A stretch of 32,143 nucleotides of DNA from Candidatus Bathyarchaeota archaeon (lineage in GTDB: Archaea; Thermoproteota; Bathyarchaeia; TCS64). Of the stretch, positions 17,075-24,412 are shown piece by piece (position 1 is the stretch's first letter; every line of letters begins with the position of its first letter). The position numbers and the translations under genes are program-made. A model generated the notes under the pieces. That model was not told the DNA's origin and did no database searches. It was given only the letters and a program-made list of their open reading frames with translations. The DNA lies in assembly GCA_002726865.1 (NCBI GenBank), contig PBSW01000028.1:1-32143 (forward strand). Direction: 5' to 3'.

Positions 17075-17434
17075 ATGATTAGTAGTGATAAGATAGTTAC
17101 CACCCCGTCAATACAGGGATATAAAATAACAAAGGTACTTGGATTAGTAACCGGGTTATCTCCGAGAACAAGGGGAGTCGGAGGACAGATCTGGGGATCG
17201 ATCGAAGCTCTTCGAGGCGGTGAGGTTTCTGCTTTCACGGTAGAGATAGAAAAAGCTAGACTCGAAGCTATAAAACGTGTCATTGAAAATGCAGAGAAAC
17301 TAGGTGCTAACGCTATCGTTGGGATAGACTTAGAGACCTCTGAAATGGGTTCAGCGAAGATGAGTATCATGGTCATCTCAGCCACGGGAACTGCCGTAGT
17401 GGTTGAACCAGAACCAACACGTTACTCCCATTAA
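17075..17434 (+). CDS. YbjQ-family (DUF74) protein, intact copy
   Basis: A 119-residue protein of the YbjQ/DUF74 family, described as putative heavy-metal-binding and pentameric from structures of relatives; its physiological role is unknown. The family text is present end to end: IVTTPSIQGYKITKVLGLVTG, then EALRGGEVSAFTVEIEKARL, then AEKLGANAIVGIDLETSEMG and MSIMVISATGTAVVVE. It begins at ATG 17075 inside an AT-rich stretch (TTTTTTATAGTGAATAAAAAA), a probable promoter. Codons are AT-richer than in the neighbours. Two fragments of a second, zinc-ribbon-fused member lie on both sides on the other strand, so this copy may have arrived as part of an insertion. Confidence 0.88.
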   Translation: MISSDKIVTTPSIQGYKITKVLGLVTGLSPRTRGVGGQIWGSIEALRGGEVSAFTVEIEKARLEAIKRVIENAEKLGANAIVGIDLETSEMGSAKMSIMVISATGTAVVVEPEPTRYSH

Positions 17435-17506
17435 CGCTGAAAAGACATGTCCACCTATTAGGTAAAGACGAACTTTTAGCGGATCTGATAAGCGAAGTGC
17501 AATCTA

Positions 17507-17533
17507 AATAAGGTCTTAAGACTTTATCTTTTC
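17507..17533 (+). terminator. Palindrome plus T-rich tract after the YbjQ gene
   Basis: AAGGTCTTAAGACTTT is a near-perfect inverted repeat (one G-T pair) followed by ATCTTTTCTT. It could be a weak hairpin terminator, about 75-100 bases after the YbjQ stop. Confidence 0.3.
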
Positions 17534-17608
17534 TTAACTCATACTGGAAACTGAATGTCCTCTACGGAATGATCTTGCTCATATCGTTCAACATATCACT
17601 CTTTAGTT

Positions 17609-17963
17609 TTACACACTATATGTCTCAAGGTCAATCCCCACTATAGCGTTGTCCCCCAGAGCTAAGGCCTTGTTCTTCACCCTCTCTATAGCCTCCATCC
17701 TCGCCTTCTCGAGCTCTGTAGTGAAGGCCGTTACCTCCCCATCTAATATAGATTCGATTCCGGCTATGACTTTCCCAATAACGCCCCAGGTCCGTGGAGT
17801 GAGACCAAGTCACAACCCCCATAACCTTTTTGATCTTGTATCCCTAGATTGTGGGCGTCGTGGTTATAATGAAGTCTAGAGCCTCAGGGGAGATAGTCGT
17901 GCCGCAGTCAGAGCAGAATTTATGGTTGTCCTTGATCTCGTCTCCGCAAAACTGGCAATTCAA
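17609..17963 (-). pseudogene. Decayed zinc-ribbon + YbjQ fusion gene (N-terminal part)
   Basis: Reading from TTG 17963 on the minus strand gives a zinc ribbon, CQFCGDEIKDNHKFCSDCG (four Cys in two CxxC pairs), then the YbjQ domain: ALDFIITTTPTI, TAG (17846-17844) at the Gln of TIQGYKI, then GYKIKKVMGVVT. A frame change follows, then GVIGKVIAGIESILDGEVTA and ELEKARMEAIERVKNKALAL, ending GDNAIVGIDLET and three non-homologous codons before TAA. The C-terminal strands are missing here but are found at 16694-16774. So the gene carries one amber codon, one frameshift and a split. It was likely a longer two-domain paralogue of the intact copy. Confidence 0.8.
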
Positions 17964-18017
17964 ACATCAATCACTTGGGTAGTTTTTGCGCAAATTCATT
18001 ACAAAGCAGATCATGCC

Positions 18018-18313
18018 TCAGGGGAAGTATGGCTTGTTCAGTAATTCAGGTATTTCACCCAAGTAGTCTCCCTGGTCCATGAAGAGTAGGTCTTTCATCC
18101 TCAGGAATGGTGTATTTAGGGGAGACGGGGTGTTATCTACACCGTTCACCTTCTGGTATAGACGTCGCCCCTAGATGTCATCTGCGATGAATGTTAGCAT
18201 CATGGGCTTATTCTTAGAAGCTTTGAGGTGTGTATTTGCGTCATCCATAATCCCACATGGGTGTCAAGCGCAGCCTTGTAGACCGTCACGGGGATATCGG
18301 AAGGTATGATCAT
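18018..18313 (-). pseudogene. Decayed third gene of the amidohydrolase operon
   Basis: An ATG at 18313-18311 overlaps the TAA of the amidohydrolase (TAATG) behind a GAGGAG ribosome site. The text reads MIIPSDIPVTVYKAALDTHV, a one-base shift, then MDDANTHLKASKNKPMMLTF and IADDI. A TAG (18173-18171) follows, then GRRLYQKVNGVDNTPSPLN and FLRMKDLLFMDQGDYLGEIP, ending PELLNKPYFP and TGA. Once the shift is undone and the TAG bridged it is a coherent protein of about 98 residues. I do not recognise the family. Its tight coupling says it once worked with the two amidohydrolases. Confidence 0.6.
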
Positions 18314-19806
18314 TACTCCTCGTAGTGGATCCCATGCCAGAAATTGTGGTCCGCCTCCTTGTATTTCTCTAGGTCTACTCGATCAAAAGCATTTTCGGCC
18401 TCCTCCCGAGCAAGCTTCATTACTTTTTCCCTGTCAATACTCAAGATTTCCCTTTTCTCCATCAGAATCACTCCATCTACCATAACAGTGTCCACGTCGT
18501 TGCCGTTGGCATAGTAAGCGAGAAGATTTGGGACAAAAGTCTCCGGGGAGAGGTGGGGCTTATCAAGGTTCACCAGAGTAACGTCAGCCTTTTTCCCGGG
18601 CTCTAGGGAGCCGACCTCATCACTCATGCCGAGGACTCTTGCAGCATCAATGGTGACCATCCTGAGGGCTTTTCCCACAGGGAGTACAGTCTGAGTGCCG
18701 TGGATCATCCATTGGTGCCACATTGCTCGGTGGATGTCTTTGAAGATGTCAAAACTGAAGCGGGGAGCAGAACCGTCGGTGGATATTGAGACATTTGCTC
18801 CCGCCTCCAGTAACCCCATGATCGGGGGGTAGCCGTACCAGACGTTCTCGGCGGTGGAGGGAGCGGTTGCGACGCCGCACTGGTTCCTGCCTAGGGCCTC
18901 CACCTCCCGGGAGCTAAGACCGTTCCCATGGGCCACCACCACGTCGGGTCCTAGGAGCCCATCTACTGTCTCCTCTCCAAAGTTTTCCAAGGCGAATTCA
19001 ACTGATCCCGCGAAGATGTGAGTATGAATCTGGACCCCGTAAAGGTCTGCAAGTTCCCTCATCTCCTCACCTCTCTCCACCATAACGGGGATGTCTTCCG
19101 GCTTGTATTCATAAGCGAATCTGCCTCGATTCGTGTGGCGTCCGAAGAGGTAAGCCGGAGCGAGGGCTATCTTGATTCGTCCGTTTGCACCCCTGTGCCA
19201 CTTCTTGATGACCTCCACGGAGTTGGCGACCGCATCCTCGTGGGTGAAGGTCCTCTCGAACCACTGGCCGCCCTCAAAGTGGGTGCCGCTCCACGGTGTA
19301 GGGATGTGGGGAATGAATTGATCCGGGGGGCCTACTCCTAGCACAGCCCTTATGCCGACTTTGGAGTAGGCTTCTGCGTTTCTAATTGCGAATATAGGAC
19401 TATCGGTGCGAGCAGGAGTGGACCCGATGATAGATGCCCCGGTAGTGACTCCAAAGCTGAGACGCTCGGTGGCGGCGAGTTGGGCCTCGGCGTACCACCA
19501 CCGGTCGGTAGTGGCGTGCCAATATAGATGGCCCGCTGGCCAGCCATGGATAGGGTGATATAGCCCCCGGATGAGACCGTGGCCTGCATGACCATAGGTA
19601 TCTACAAGCCCAGGGATGATCGCGGTTCTCCGGGCATCGATAGTTCTTTCCGCGGTGTACTTTTTCCTAAGTCTGTGACAATAATCAACGTCTGTAATCC
19701 TATCGCCGGTGATGGCGAGGCCTCCGTCCTTAAGAATTGTGCCAGCTCGGTTCATAGGGAGGAGAGTGCCTCCGAGGACGAGAGTGTCCACGGAAACCTT
19801 TGCCAA
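18313..19806 (-). CDS. Amidohydrolase-superfamily protein with altered HxH motif (Tyr for first His)
   Basis: A 497-residue metal-dependent hydrolase of the cytosine deaminase/chlorohydrolase (SsnA/TrzN-like) branch: N- and C-terminal beta-sandwich pieces (LVLGGTLLPMNRAGTIL; GSLEPGKKADVTLVNLDKP) around a TIM barrel. Later metal ligands are intact: His in QIHTHIFAGS, His in VVAHGNGLSS and Asp in SISTDGSAPRF. The first motif reads IIPGLVDTYGHAGHGLIRG where relatives have T-H-x-H, so the first His is Tyr; a second His follows in HAGH. Members act on deaminations or C-N hydrolyses of heterocycles and N-methyl compounds; the substrate is unknown. It starts at TTG 19806, one base after the stop of the next amidohydrolase. 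Confidence 0.87.
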   Translation of the reverse strand: MAKVSVDTLVLGGTLLPMNRAGTILKDGGLAITGDRITDVDYCHRLRKKYTAERTIDARRTAIIPGLVDTYGHAGHGLIRGLYHPIHGWPAGHLYWHATTDRWWYAEAQLAATERLSFGVTTGASIIGSTPARTDSPIFAIRNAEAYSKVGIRAVLGVGPPDQFIPHIPTPWSGTHFEGGQWFERTFTHEDAVANSVEVIKKWHRGANGRIKIALAPAYLFGRHTNRGRFAYEYKPEDIPVMVERGEEMRELADLYGVQIHTHIFAGSVEFALENFGEETVDGLLGPDVVVAHGNGLSSREVEALGRNQCGVATAPSTAENVWYGYPPIMGLLEAGANVSISTDGSAPRFSFDIFKDIHRAMWHQWMIHGTQTVLPVGKALRMVTIDAARVLGMSDEVGSLEPGKKADVTLVNLDKPHLSPETFVPNLLAYYANGNDVDTVMVDGVILMEKREILSIDREKVMKLAREEAENAFDRVDLEKYKEADHNFWHGIHYEE

Positions 19807-19807
19807 C

Positions 19808-21274
19808 TTAATATCCCGCCCACTCTTGGTAGGACTCAGCGTAGACTGTGCCGCTCCGTTCCTTCCAGGCTTGGTTCACCTTGTTCGCCTCAGCCGAGAG
19901 CTTTTCCTCGTCGAGACCGGAGATTCTCCGGTCCTCTACCAGAGTTTTGCCGTTTACAATGACCGTCTCAATGTCCCTTTGACTCGCGAAGTAGACAAGG
20001 GTCCTGATGGGATCGTCGTTCATAGCCGTATGCATCCCCCTGAGGTCTACCACCACAATGTCCGCCTTCGCCCCTGGGGAGAGGCGTCCTAGGTCATCCC
20101 TCTCCAATGCCTTTGCGCCCCCTAGGGTGGCGGCATCAAAAACATCTCTGGCTGTAACAGCGGTCCGGTGCCTATCCGCGATCTTTCCTAAAAGGGCTGC
20201 ACATCTCATCTCCATTATCATGTCCATGGGGAAAGCGTCAGTGCCTATCCCTATATTGATGCCTGCGTTCCGGTACTTGGCATATGTGTGAAGCATCAGC
20301 CCGATCCTGGCCCAGATCATGGGGGTGTGTCCTAAGGTGGCCCCGCTCTCCGCCATCATGGTAATGTCGCGGGGATCCCCTATGACGGTGTCGGGGGCAG
20401 GGGAAACCGGGTTCATGCTGGTATATAGGGCATGTGTGATGATGGTTTTTGGACCCAAGAACCCGATATCATAGAGGAAGCGGATGGGGGTCCTCCCGTA
20501 GCGGCGAAGGCTCTCATAGTACTCTGGGAGATATTGGGAGGTGTGCATATGAATGGGGATGTCCTTCTTCAGGGCTGCGCGCTTCGTCTCACGGAGGAGG
20601 TCCTCGGAGCAGGCATCGAACTTGTATGGGAACAGCATTGTCCTCACTCTGTCGTCGTGAGCCCCCTCGTAATCATCACAGAACGTAAGGGCGTCTGCGA
20701 GAGCCCTCAACCCCGCCTCCTCATCTAAATAGTATAAGGTCGAGCCATCATCGTTGGTATAGAGCTGCATATCTGTGTGGGGGTGAGAGATATAGGCCCT
20801 CGCCCCCATCTCTCCCGCGATGTCAACGAAGAGCTCCGCTTGCCCACGAGGGGGTTGAAACCCAGATGTCCCAAAGCTGGTGATCTCACAGATTGTGGTT
20901 GCACCTCCCTTAAGGAGCTCAGCGAAGCTGAAACGGACACTTACGTCAAGATCGTTCCCCTCAAAATATACCTTGGGCTTCTTGAGACCCCTAAGCATGG
21001 TCTCCTTAGAGCTCGTTTGTCTTTTCGTTCCCAATCCGTCTGTGCGGAAATGGGTGATACACAGGCTCGTCAAAGCGTGGATGTTCACAAAGCCGGGGCA
21101 GACGAGGCGTCCACGGGCCTCAATGGTCTCATCCACTGGATCTCTGAATGATTTCCCAACATATAGGACCAGGTCATCCTCGTAGACAACGACGCCGTCC
21201 CGGATTATCCTGTGGCCTACACCATCGAATCCAACCACGTAGCTTGCCTTAATCTTGGTCAGCATGAAGTTCAT
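19808..21274 (-). CDS. Amidohydrolase-superfamily protein with altered HxH motif (Leu for second His)
   Basis: A 488-residue paralogue of the downstream amidohydrolase: beta-sandwich start (KASYVVGFDGVGHRIIRDG), TIM barrel and return strands (GRLSPGAKADIVVVDLRG). The first metal motif reads LVCPGFVNIHALTSLCITHF, where relatives have H-x-H, so the second His is Leu. Remaining ligands look complete: His in IPIHMHTSQYLPE, His in IITHALYTSMN and Asp in IGIGTDAFPMDM. It is the first gene of the operon; AT-rich text at 21296-21318 (minus CATAAATTACCATAAACATA) is a likely promoter. With one base between them, the two proteins may form a heteromer. Substrate unknown. Confidence 0.87.
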   Translation of the reverse strand: MNFMLTKIKASYVVGFDGVGHRIIRDGVVVYEDDLVLYVGKSFRDPVDETIEARGRLVCPGFVNIHALTSLCITHFRTDGLGTKRQTSSKETMLRGLKKPKVYFEGNDLDVSVRFSFAELLKGGATTICEITSFGTSGFQPPRGQAELFVDIAGEMGARAYISHPHTDMQLYTNDDGSTLYYLDEEAGLRALADALTFCDDYEGAHDDRVRTMLFPYKFDACSEDLLRETKRAALKKDIPIHMHTSQYLPEYYESLRRYGRTPIRFLYDIGFLGPKTIITHALYTSMNPVSPAPDTVIGDPRDITMMAESGATLGHTPMIWARIGLMLHTYAKYRNAGINIGIGTDAFPMDMIMEMRCAALLGKIADRHRTAVTARDVFDAATLGGAKALERDDLGRLSPGAKADIVVVDLRGMHTAMNDDPIRTLVYFASQRDIETVIVNGKTLVEDRRISGLDEEKLSAEANKVNQAWKERSGTVYAESYQEWAGY

Positions 21275-21395
21275 TCGCCATGTGTCTCTTTCTGCTATAT
21301 GTTTATGGTAATTTATGATGCTCGTAGGAAACTTGACAAGGCTAACCTAATAGCATGAACTGGAATGGATTGAAAAAATAAAAATGGGCTCTGGT

Positions 21396-21575
21396 TTAGC
21401 CCGAAGGTTTTCCGCTTTTACCCCAACCGGCCTTGTCGAAGTCCTGGATGATAACGGTAACGGCATCTGGGCTACAATTGCATGCTTCGCATATCGCATT
21501 GGTCACTAGTTCGATAGTCTTGGCCTTGGTTGCGTTGTCCCTGCCAGCCCACCACTTGATCTCTACTAAAGGCAT
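21396..21575 (-). CDS. 4-oxalocrotonate tautomerase family protein (59 aa)
   Basis: A 59-residue protein too short for most ORF cut-offs. After removal of the initiator Met it begins with the catalytic Pro-1 (MPLVEIKWWAGRDNATKAKT) and keeps the 4-OT pattern: Arg near position 11, helix TIELVTNAICEACNC, then SPDAVTVIIQDFDKAGWG. Family members use Pro-1 as a general base to tautomerise or hydrate small keto/enol acids as hexamers. The substrate is not deducible. It stands alone on the minus strand near the amidohydrolase operon promoter. Confidence 0.82.
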   Translation of the reverse strand: MPLVEIKWWAGRDNATKAKTIELVTNAICEACNCSPDAVTVIIQDFDKAGWGKSGKPSG

Positions 21576-21673
21576 GTTTTATCCATCTGTATTTCTCTGC
21601 GCTGGTTAAGAGGGTTTCCCGTGTGGCTCAAACAATTCCTAGTGGTCGGTCAAAAATATATAGGTGAACTGTT

Positions 21674-21838
21674 TTAAGTGATCTCGATGAGTAACTCTTC
21701 TTTAGGTTCGGATATATCTTTGATAGGTTCTTCTTGATTCCGATGGACATATTCCCTATAATGCCAAGAGGCCACGGTGACCACGCGTGCCGGCTCTAAA
21801 ATCTGGGATGTATTGTGGCCTTGGGTCTTCCTCTCCAA
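21674..21838 (-). CDS. Small ORF (54 aa), uncertain
   Basis: The frame from TTG 21838 reads KTQGHNTSQILEPARVVTVA then SWHYREYVHRNQEEPIKDIS and ends KEELLIEIT. An ATTTAAAT box lies about 15-25 bases upstream (near 21849-21858). The text looks protein-like but I recognise no family. The rest of 21581-21929 shows no other coding signal. Confidence 0.35.
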   Translation of the reverse strand: MERKTQGHNTSQILEPARVVTVASWHYREYVHRNQEEPIKDISEPKEELLIEIT

Positions 21839-21929
21839 ACTATTAGCGAATTTAAATATGATTTATAATGATTATACTCAGATCTGAATTCTCCTCAGTT
21901 GGGTATGCGACGAGCTCAGTGGGAACCAA

Positions 21930-22622
21930 CTATTTATGCGCAGAGATTCTAGGCCTGATTAAGACCCATAACCAGTCAACAAATTCTCTGAGATTTTTAG
22001 TCTGAATATAGACTGCCCCTGGGCCCTCAATGTGAGTAACTAGACCTTCTCCACTAAAGATTGTCTCTTTCCAGTCCCCAAACTTCTTGACTTGATAATT
22101 ACAGGTATCGCTGAAGGCAACTAGGTGAAAGTTGTCAACAACCAGCTTTTCTCCAGGCCCGAGTTTGTGTTCATCGATTGCTCCAAATGTATTAATGAAC
22201 AGGTCTCCTGATCCGCTTGTTTTGACCATAAAGAGGCCTTGTCCAAAGAGACCCCTACTGAACCCCTCCCATCTGATATCTAATTCAACCTGATTCGAGG
22301 ATGCCAAATAAGAAGATCTCTCGATGATCCAACCTTGATTTGGGTTTACTTCAAACTTTTTTATATCTCCAATGGGAGCAGCACCGAGGGCGATCTGGCC
22401 TTTACCTCCTCTTGACGTAAAATCAGTTACGAAGAGACTTTGACCGCCTAAGAGGCTAGTTTTGAGTGTCCCAAATAGACTCTTCTCTCTAGTACGAGTT
22501 TCTACTTCAATATTGGGAGTCATATAGGTCAGCGAACCCGCTTCCCCTGTGATTCTTTCTCCATCATCTAGATCCAAAACCAGCATCGAATAGCTGGGAT
22601 TATATTTGATCTCATACTCCAA
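21930..22622 (-). CDS. AIM24/TIGR00266 family protein
   Basis: A 230-residue beta-rich protein of the AIM24 (DUF124, TIGR00266) family, widespread in bacteria and archaea and related to yeast Aim24; its biochemical role is unknown. Visible signatures: KYNPSYSMLVLDLDDGERI, GEAGSLTYMTPNIEVETR, a Gly-rich middle (FTSRGGKGQIALGAAPIGD), GLFGQGLFMVKTSGSGDLFI, LGPGEKLVVDNFHLVAFSD and the C-terminal EGLVTHIEGPGAVYIQTKNL. The protein is at the family's normal length. It is divergent from the GatC-like/amidase pair. No membrane segment is seen. Confidence 0.85.
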   Translation of the reverse strand: MEYEIKYNPSYSMLVLDLDDGERITGEAGSLTYMTPNIEVETRTREKSLFGTLKTSLLGGQSLFVTDFTSRGGKGQIALGAAPIGDIKKFEVNPNQGWIIERSSYLASSNQVELDIRWEGFSRGLFGQGLFMVKTSGSGDLFINTFGAIDEHKLGPGEKLVVDNFHLVAFSDTCNYQVKKFGDWKETIFSGEGLVTHIEGPGAVYIQTKNLREFVDWLWVLIRPRISAHK

Positions 22623-22732
22623 GATATATCAACGAACATAGATGTAGTCTCTTCTAGGTTAAAATTAACGCACACGTGGCTGCGTCAACGATAAGTATCA
22701 CAGAGGCTGAACTAGAGAAGGGACGCTAAGAC

Positions 22733-22912
22733 ATGGAGAAACAATTGATTCTAGAGGGGTTGCTAAGCAGAGCGGAGAAGAGTTACGGCCAGCAGGAGGC
22801 AAAAAAGCTCAGACCTCTCCTCGAGAGTCTGTCAGAATCCATTTGGAAGGTCCAGGGCTTAGAGTTGGAGCCTGGAGACGATCCCTCCTCGGATCTAGTG
22901 GAGGGCAAGTAA
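22733..22912 (+). CDS. GatC/AtzG-like small accessory protein (59 aa)
   Basis: A 59-residue protein: MEKQLILEGLLSRAEKSYGQ, then EAKKLRPLLESLSESIWKVQ and GLELEPGDDPSSDLVEG. The helix pair followed by an acidic-Pro tail recalls GatC and the AtzG/DUF4089 proteins that wrap around GatA/AtzE-type amidases. The resemblance is by pattern, not alignment. The TAA stop overlaps the amidase ATG (TAATG), so the two are coupled in one transcript. That genomic pairing is the main support for an accessory-subunit role. Confidence 0.6.
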   Translation: MEKQLILEGLLSRAEKSYGQQEAKKLRPLLESLSESIWKVQGLELEPGDDPSSDLVEGK

Positions 22913-24219
22913 TGGAGCCCTACGAGTTCACTATCTCAGAGTCCTCCCGCCTTATCAGAGAAGGTACTCTCACTCCAACGGATCTCCTCGAGTCCATCAT
23001 CCAACGCATTGAGGATCTCGAGTCCACTCTTGAAGCTTGGGTCACCATGGATCAAGATCGCGCCGTCTCCGATGCGGAGGATCGGACCAAGGAGGCTGTG
23101 AATGGATCCCTCAGGGGCCAAGTCCATGGGATACCAATCGGGGTTAAGGATATCTACTTTACCCAGGGGCTGAGGACATCCATGGGCTCCCAGATCTACG
23201 CGGACTATGTCCCGGAGTATGACGCCGAGACAGTCGCAATTCTCCGGGAGGCTGGAGCGGTGATTCCTGGGAAAACTGAGACTACAGAGTTCGCTGCACA
23301 TGATCCCGCACCCACCAGAAACCCTTGGAACATCGGGCATACCCCGGGGGGCTCCAGCAGCGGCTCTGCGGCTGCGGTCTCCGCAGGGATGTGCCCTGCC
23401 ACTCTAGGCTCCCAAACCGGGGGATCTGTGATACGCCCCGCTGCCTTCTGTGGGGTCGTTGGACTTAAGCCTACATATGACCTTATCAGTCGCCGGGGTA
23501 TCTTTCCCCTTAGCTGGAGCCTCGATCATGTCGGATTTTTCACCAGAACCGTCGAGGATGCAACAATTATACTTAATGTGCTATCGGGGATAGAGCATCA
23601 ACCTGAACCTTACCCCGAACCTCCTAAACTGGGGCTATTAAGGGGGTACTACGAAAAAAAAGCTGATGAATTGGTTTGGGAAGGGCTTAAGGACGCGGCA
23701 GGCAAGCTTCAAGACTCGGGAGCTGAGGTCATTGATCTAGAGCTACCCCGGAGCTTCGGATATGTCCACCCTTCTCATAGCATCATATTCGCCGCAGAGG
23801 CTGCATCGATCCATGAAGAGATCTTTAGGAATAGTAACGGCTTGTACAAGCCTTGGATGAGGAGCCAGATAGAGGCGGGACTCCTAATCCCTACTTCGGC
23901 ATATCTCAGAGCTAAGCGGTTTAGGGGGATCTTTACCATGGAAGTCAGGGATCTTCTAGGAGAGGTAGACTTTCTCCTTACCCCCTCATCAGTCACTCCT
24001 GCCCCCCTAGGGCTTGAATCCACGGGAGACCCGGCGTTCAATGCTCCCTGGAGCTTCTGTGGCTTTCCCGCGATCACGATTCCCTGCGGTCTGACCGGAG
24101 AAGGTTTACCTTTAGGCATACAGCTCATAGGGCTCCCCTATGGAGAGGAGGAACTACAATCTACAGCCGGTTGGTGCGAGGAGATACTGGACTTTCCAAA
24201 GAAACCACGGACTCCTTGA
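22912..24219 (+). CDS. Amidase-signature enzyme (GatA/AtzE-like)
   Basis: A 435-residue amidase with the Ser-cisSer-Lys triad: Lys79 in IPIGVKDIYF, the cis-Ser of TPGGSSSGSAAA (about 148-150) and the nucleophile Ser172 in LGSQTGGSVIRPAAF, followed by GVVGLKPTYDLISRRG. The family hydrolyses amides, including Glu-tRNA amidation (GatA), biuret-type compounds and aryl amides. The start is ATG 22912, overlapping the small upstream gene; the longer frame from 22843 only translates that gene out of frame. There is no GatB nearby, so a tRNA role is not indicated. A free amidase with its own GatC-like subunit, as for AtzE/AtzG, is a fair guess. Confidence 0.88.
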   Translation: MEPYEFTISESSRLIREGTLTPTDLLESIIQRIEDLESTLEAWVTMDQDRAVSDAEDRTKEAVNGSLRGQVHGIPIGVKDIYFTQGLRTSMGSQIYADYVPEYDAETVAILREAGAVIPGKTETTEFAAHDPAPTRNPWNIGHTPGGSSSGSAAAVSAGMCPATLGSQTGGSVIRPAAFCGVVGLKPTYDLISRRGIFPLSWSLDHVGFFTRTVEDATIILNVLSGIEHQPEPYPEPPKLGLLRGYYEKKADELVWEGLKDAAGKLQDSGAEVIDLELPRSFGYVHPSHSIIFAAEAASIHEEIFRNSNGLYKPWMRSQIEAGLLIPTSAYLRAKRFRGIFTMEVRDLLGEVDFLLTPSSVTPAPLGLESTGDPAFNAPWSFCGFPAITIPCGLTGEGLPLGIQLIGLPYGEEELQSTAGWCEEILDFPKKPRTP

Positions 24220-24264
24220 TCAGTTTAGAAAATTGAGAATTGGATTTGAGGGTTTTAGCGAAGT

Positions 24265-24393
24265 TTAGGCTTCTATCAGATTGAGTCTGCTAATCCCTGT
24301 AATCTCTCCGGTCCTCTCATCGATGGTTGCTAGGATCATTTTATTATGTTTTGTACGTGCGTCCTCGAAACACATATCACACACTATTTTCAA
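24265..24393 (-). CDS. Small protein with one CxxC (42 aa)
   Basis: The frame from TTG 24393 reads LKIVCDMCFEDARTKHNKMI then LATIDERTGEITGISRLNLI and EA before TAA. The CDMC knuckle and the even, protein-like composition suggest a small metal-binding protein. TTAAAATTCATAG on the same strand lies about 25-35 bases upstream, good for a leaderless TTG start. It is divergent from the aldo/keto reductase gene, whose apparent extra 44 N-terminal residues are only the antisense of this ORF. Confidence 0.5.
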   Translation of the reverse strand: MKIVCDMCFEDARTKHNKMILATIDERTGEITGISRLNLIEA

Positions 24394-24412
24394 ACATGTC
24401 AGGGGGACATCT

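Larger units (their letters stand above)
16775..17620. mobile_element. Possible 846-bp insertion splitting a zinc-ribbon/YbjQ gene
   Basis: This segment lies between two minus-strand fragments that together make one YbjQ protein with no residue lost or duplicated (…GIDLET / SEVGGKM…). It carries an intact YbjQ paralogue on the plus strand plus a short AT-rich ORF. Composition is AT-richer than the flanks. No transposase, terminal inverted repeat or convincing target duplication was found, so the mechanism is open. Confidence 0.4.

Noticed and set aside
17649..17879. Plus-strand ORF of 76 residues opposite the decayed YbjQ gene
   Set aside because: It is the complement of a recognisable, though damaged, zinc-ribbon/YbjQ gene.
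22843..22911. N-terminal extension of the amidase
   Set aside because: These codons are an out-of-frame reading of the GatC-like gene; family homology starts at MEPYEF (22912).
18313..24219. A complete triazine (atz)-type degradation cluster
   Set aside because: Amidohydrolases, an amidase and a GatC/AtzG-like gene are near each other, but they lie on different strands with unrelated genes between and no AtzD-type cyanuric acid hydrolase is present.
24281..24412. 44-residue N-terminal extension of the aldo/keto reductase
   Set aside because: It is antisense to the small CxxC ORF and lacks family similarity; a good ribosome site precedes ATG 24413.
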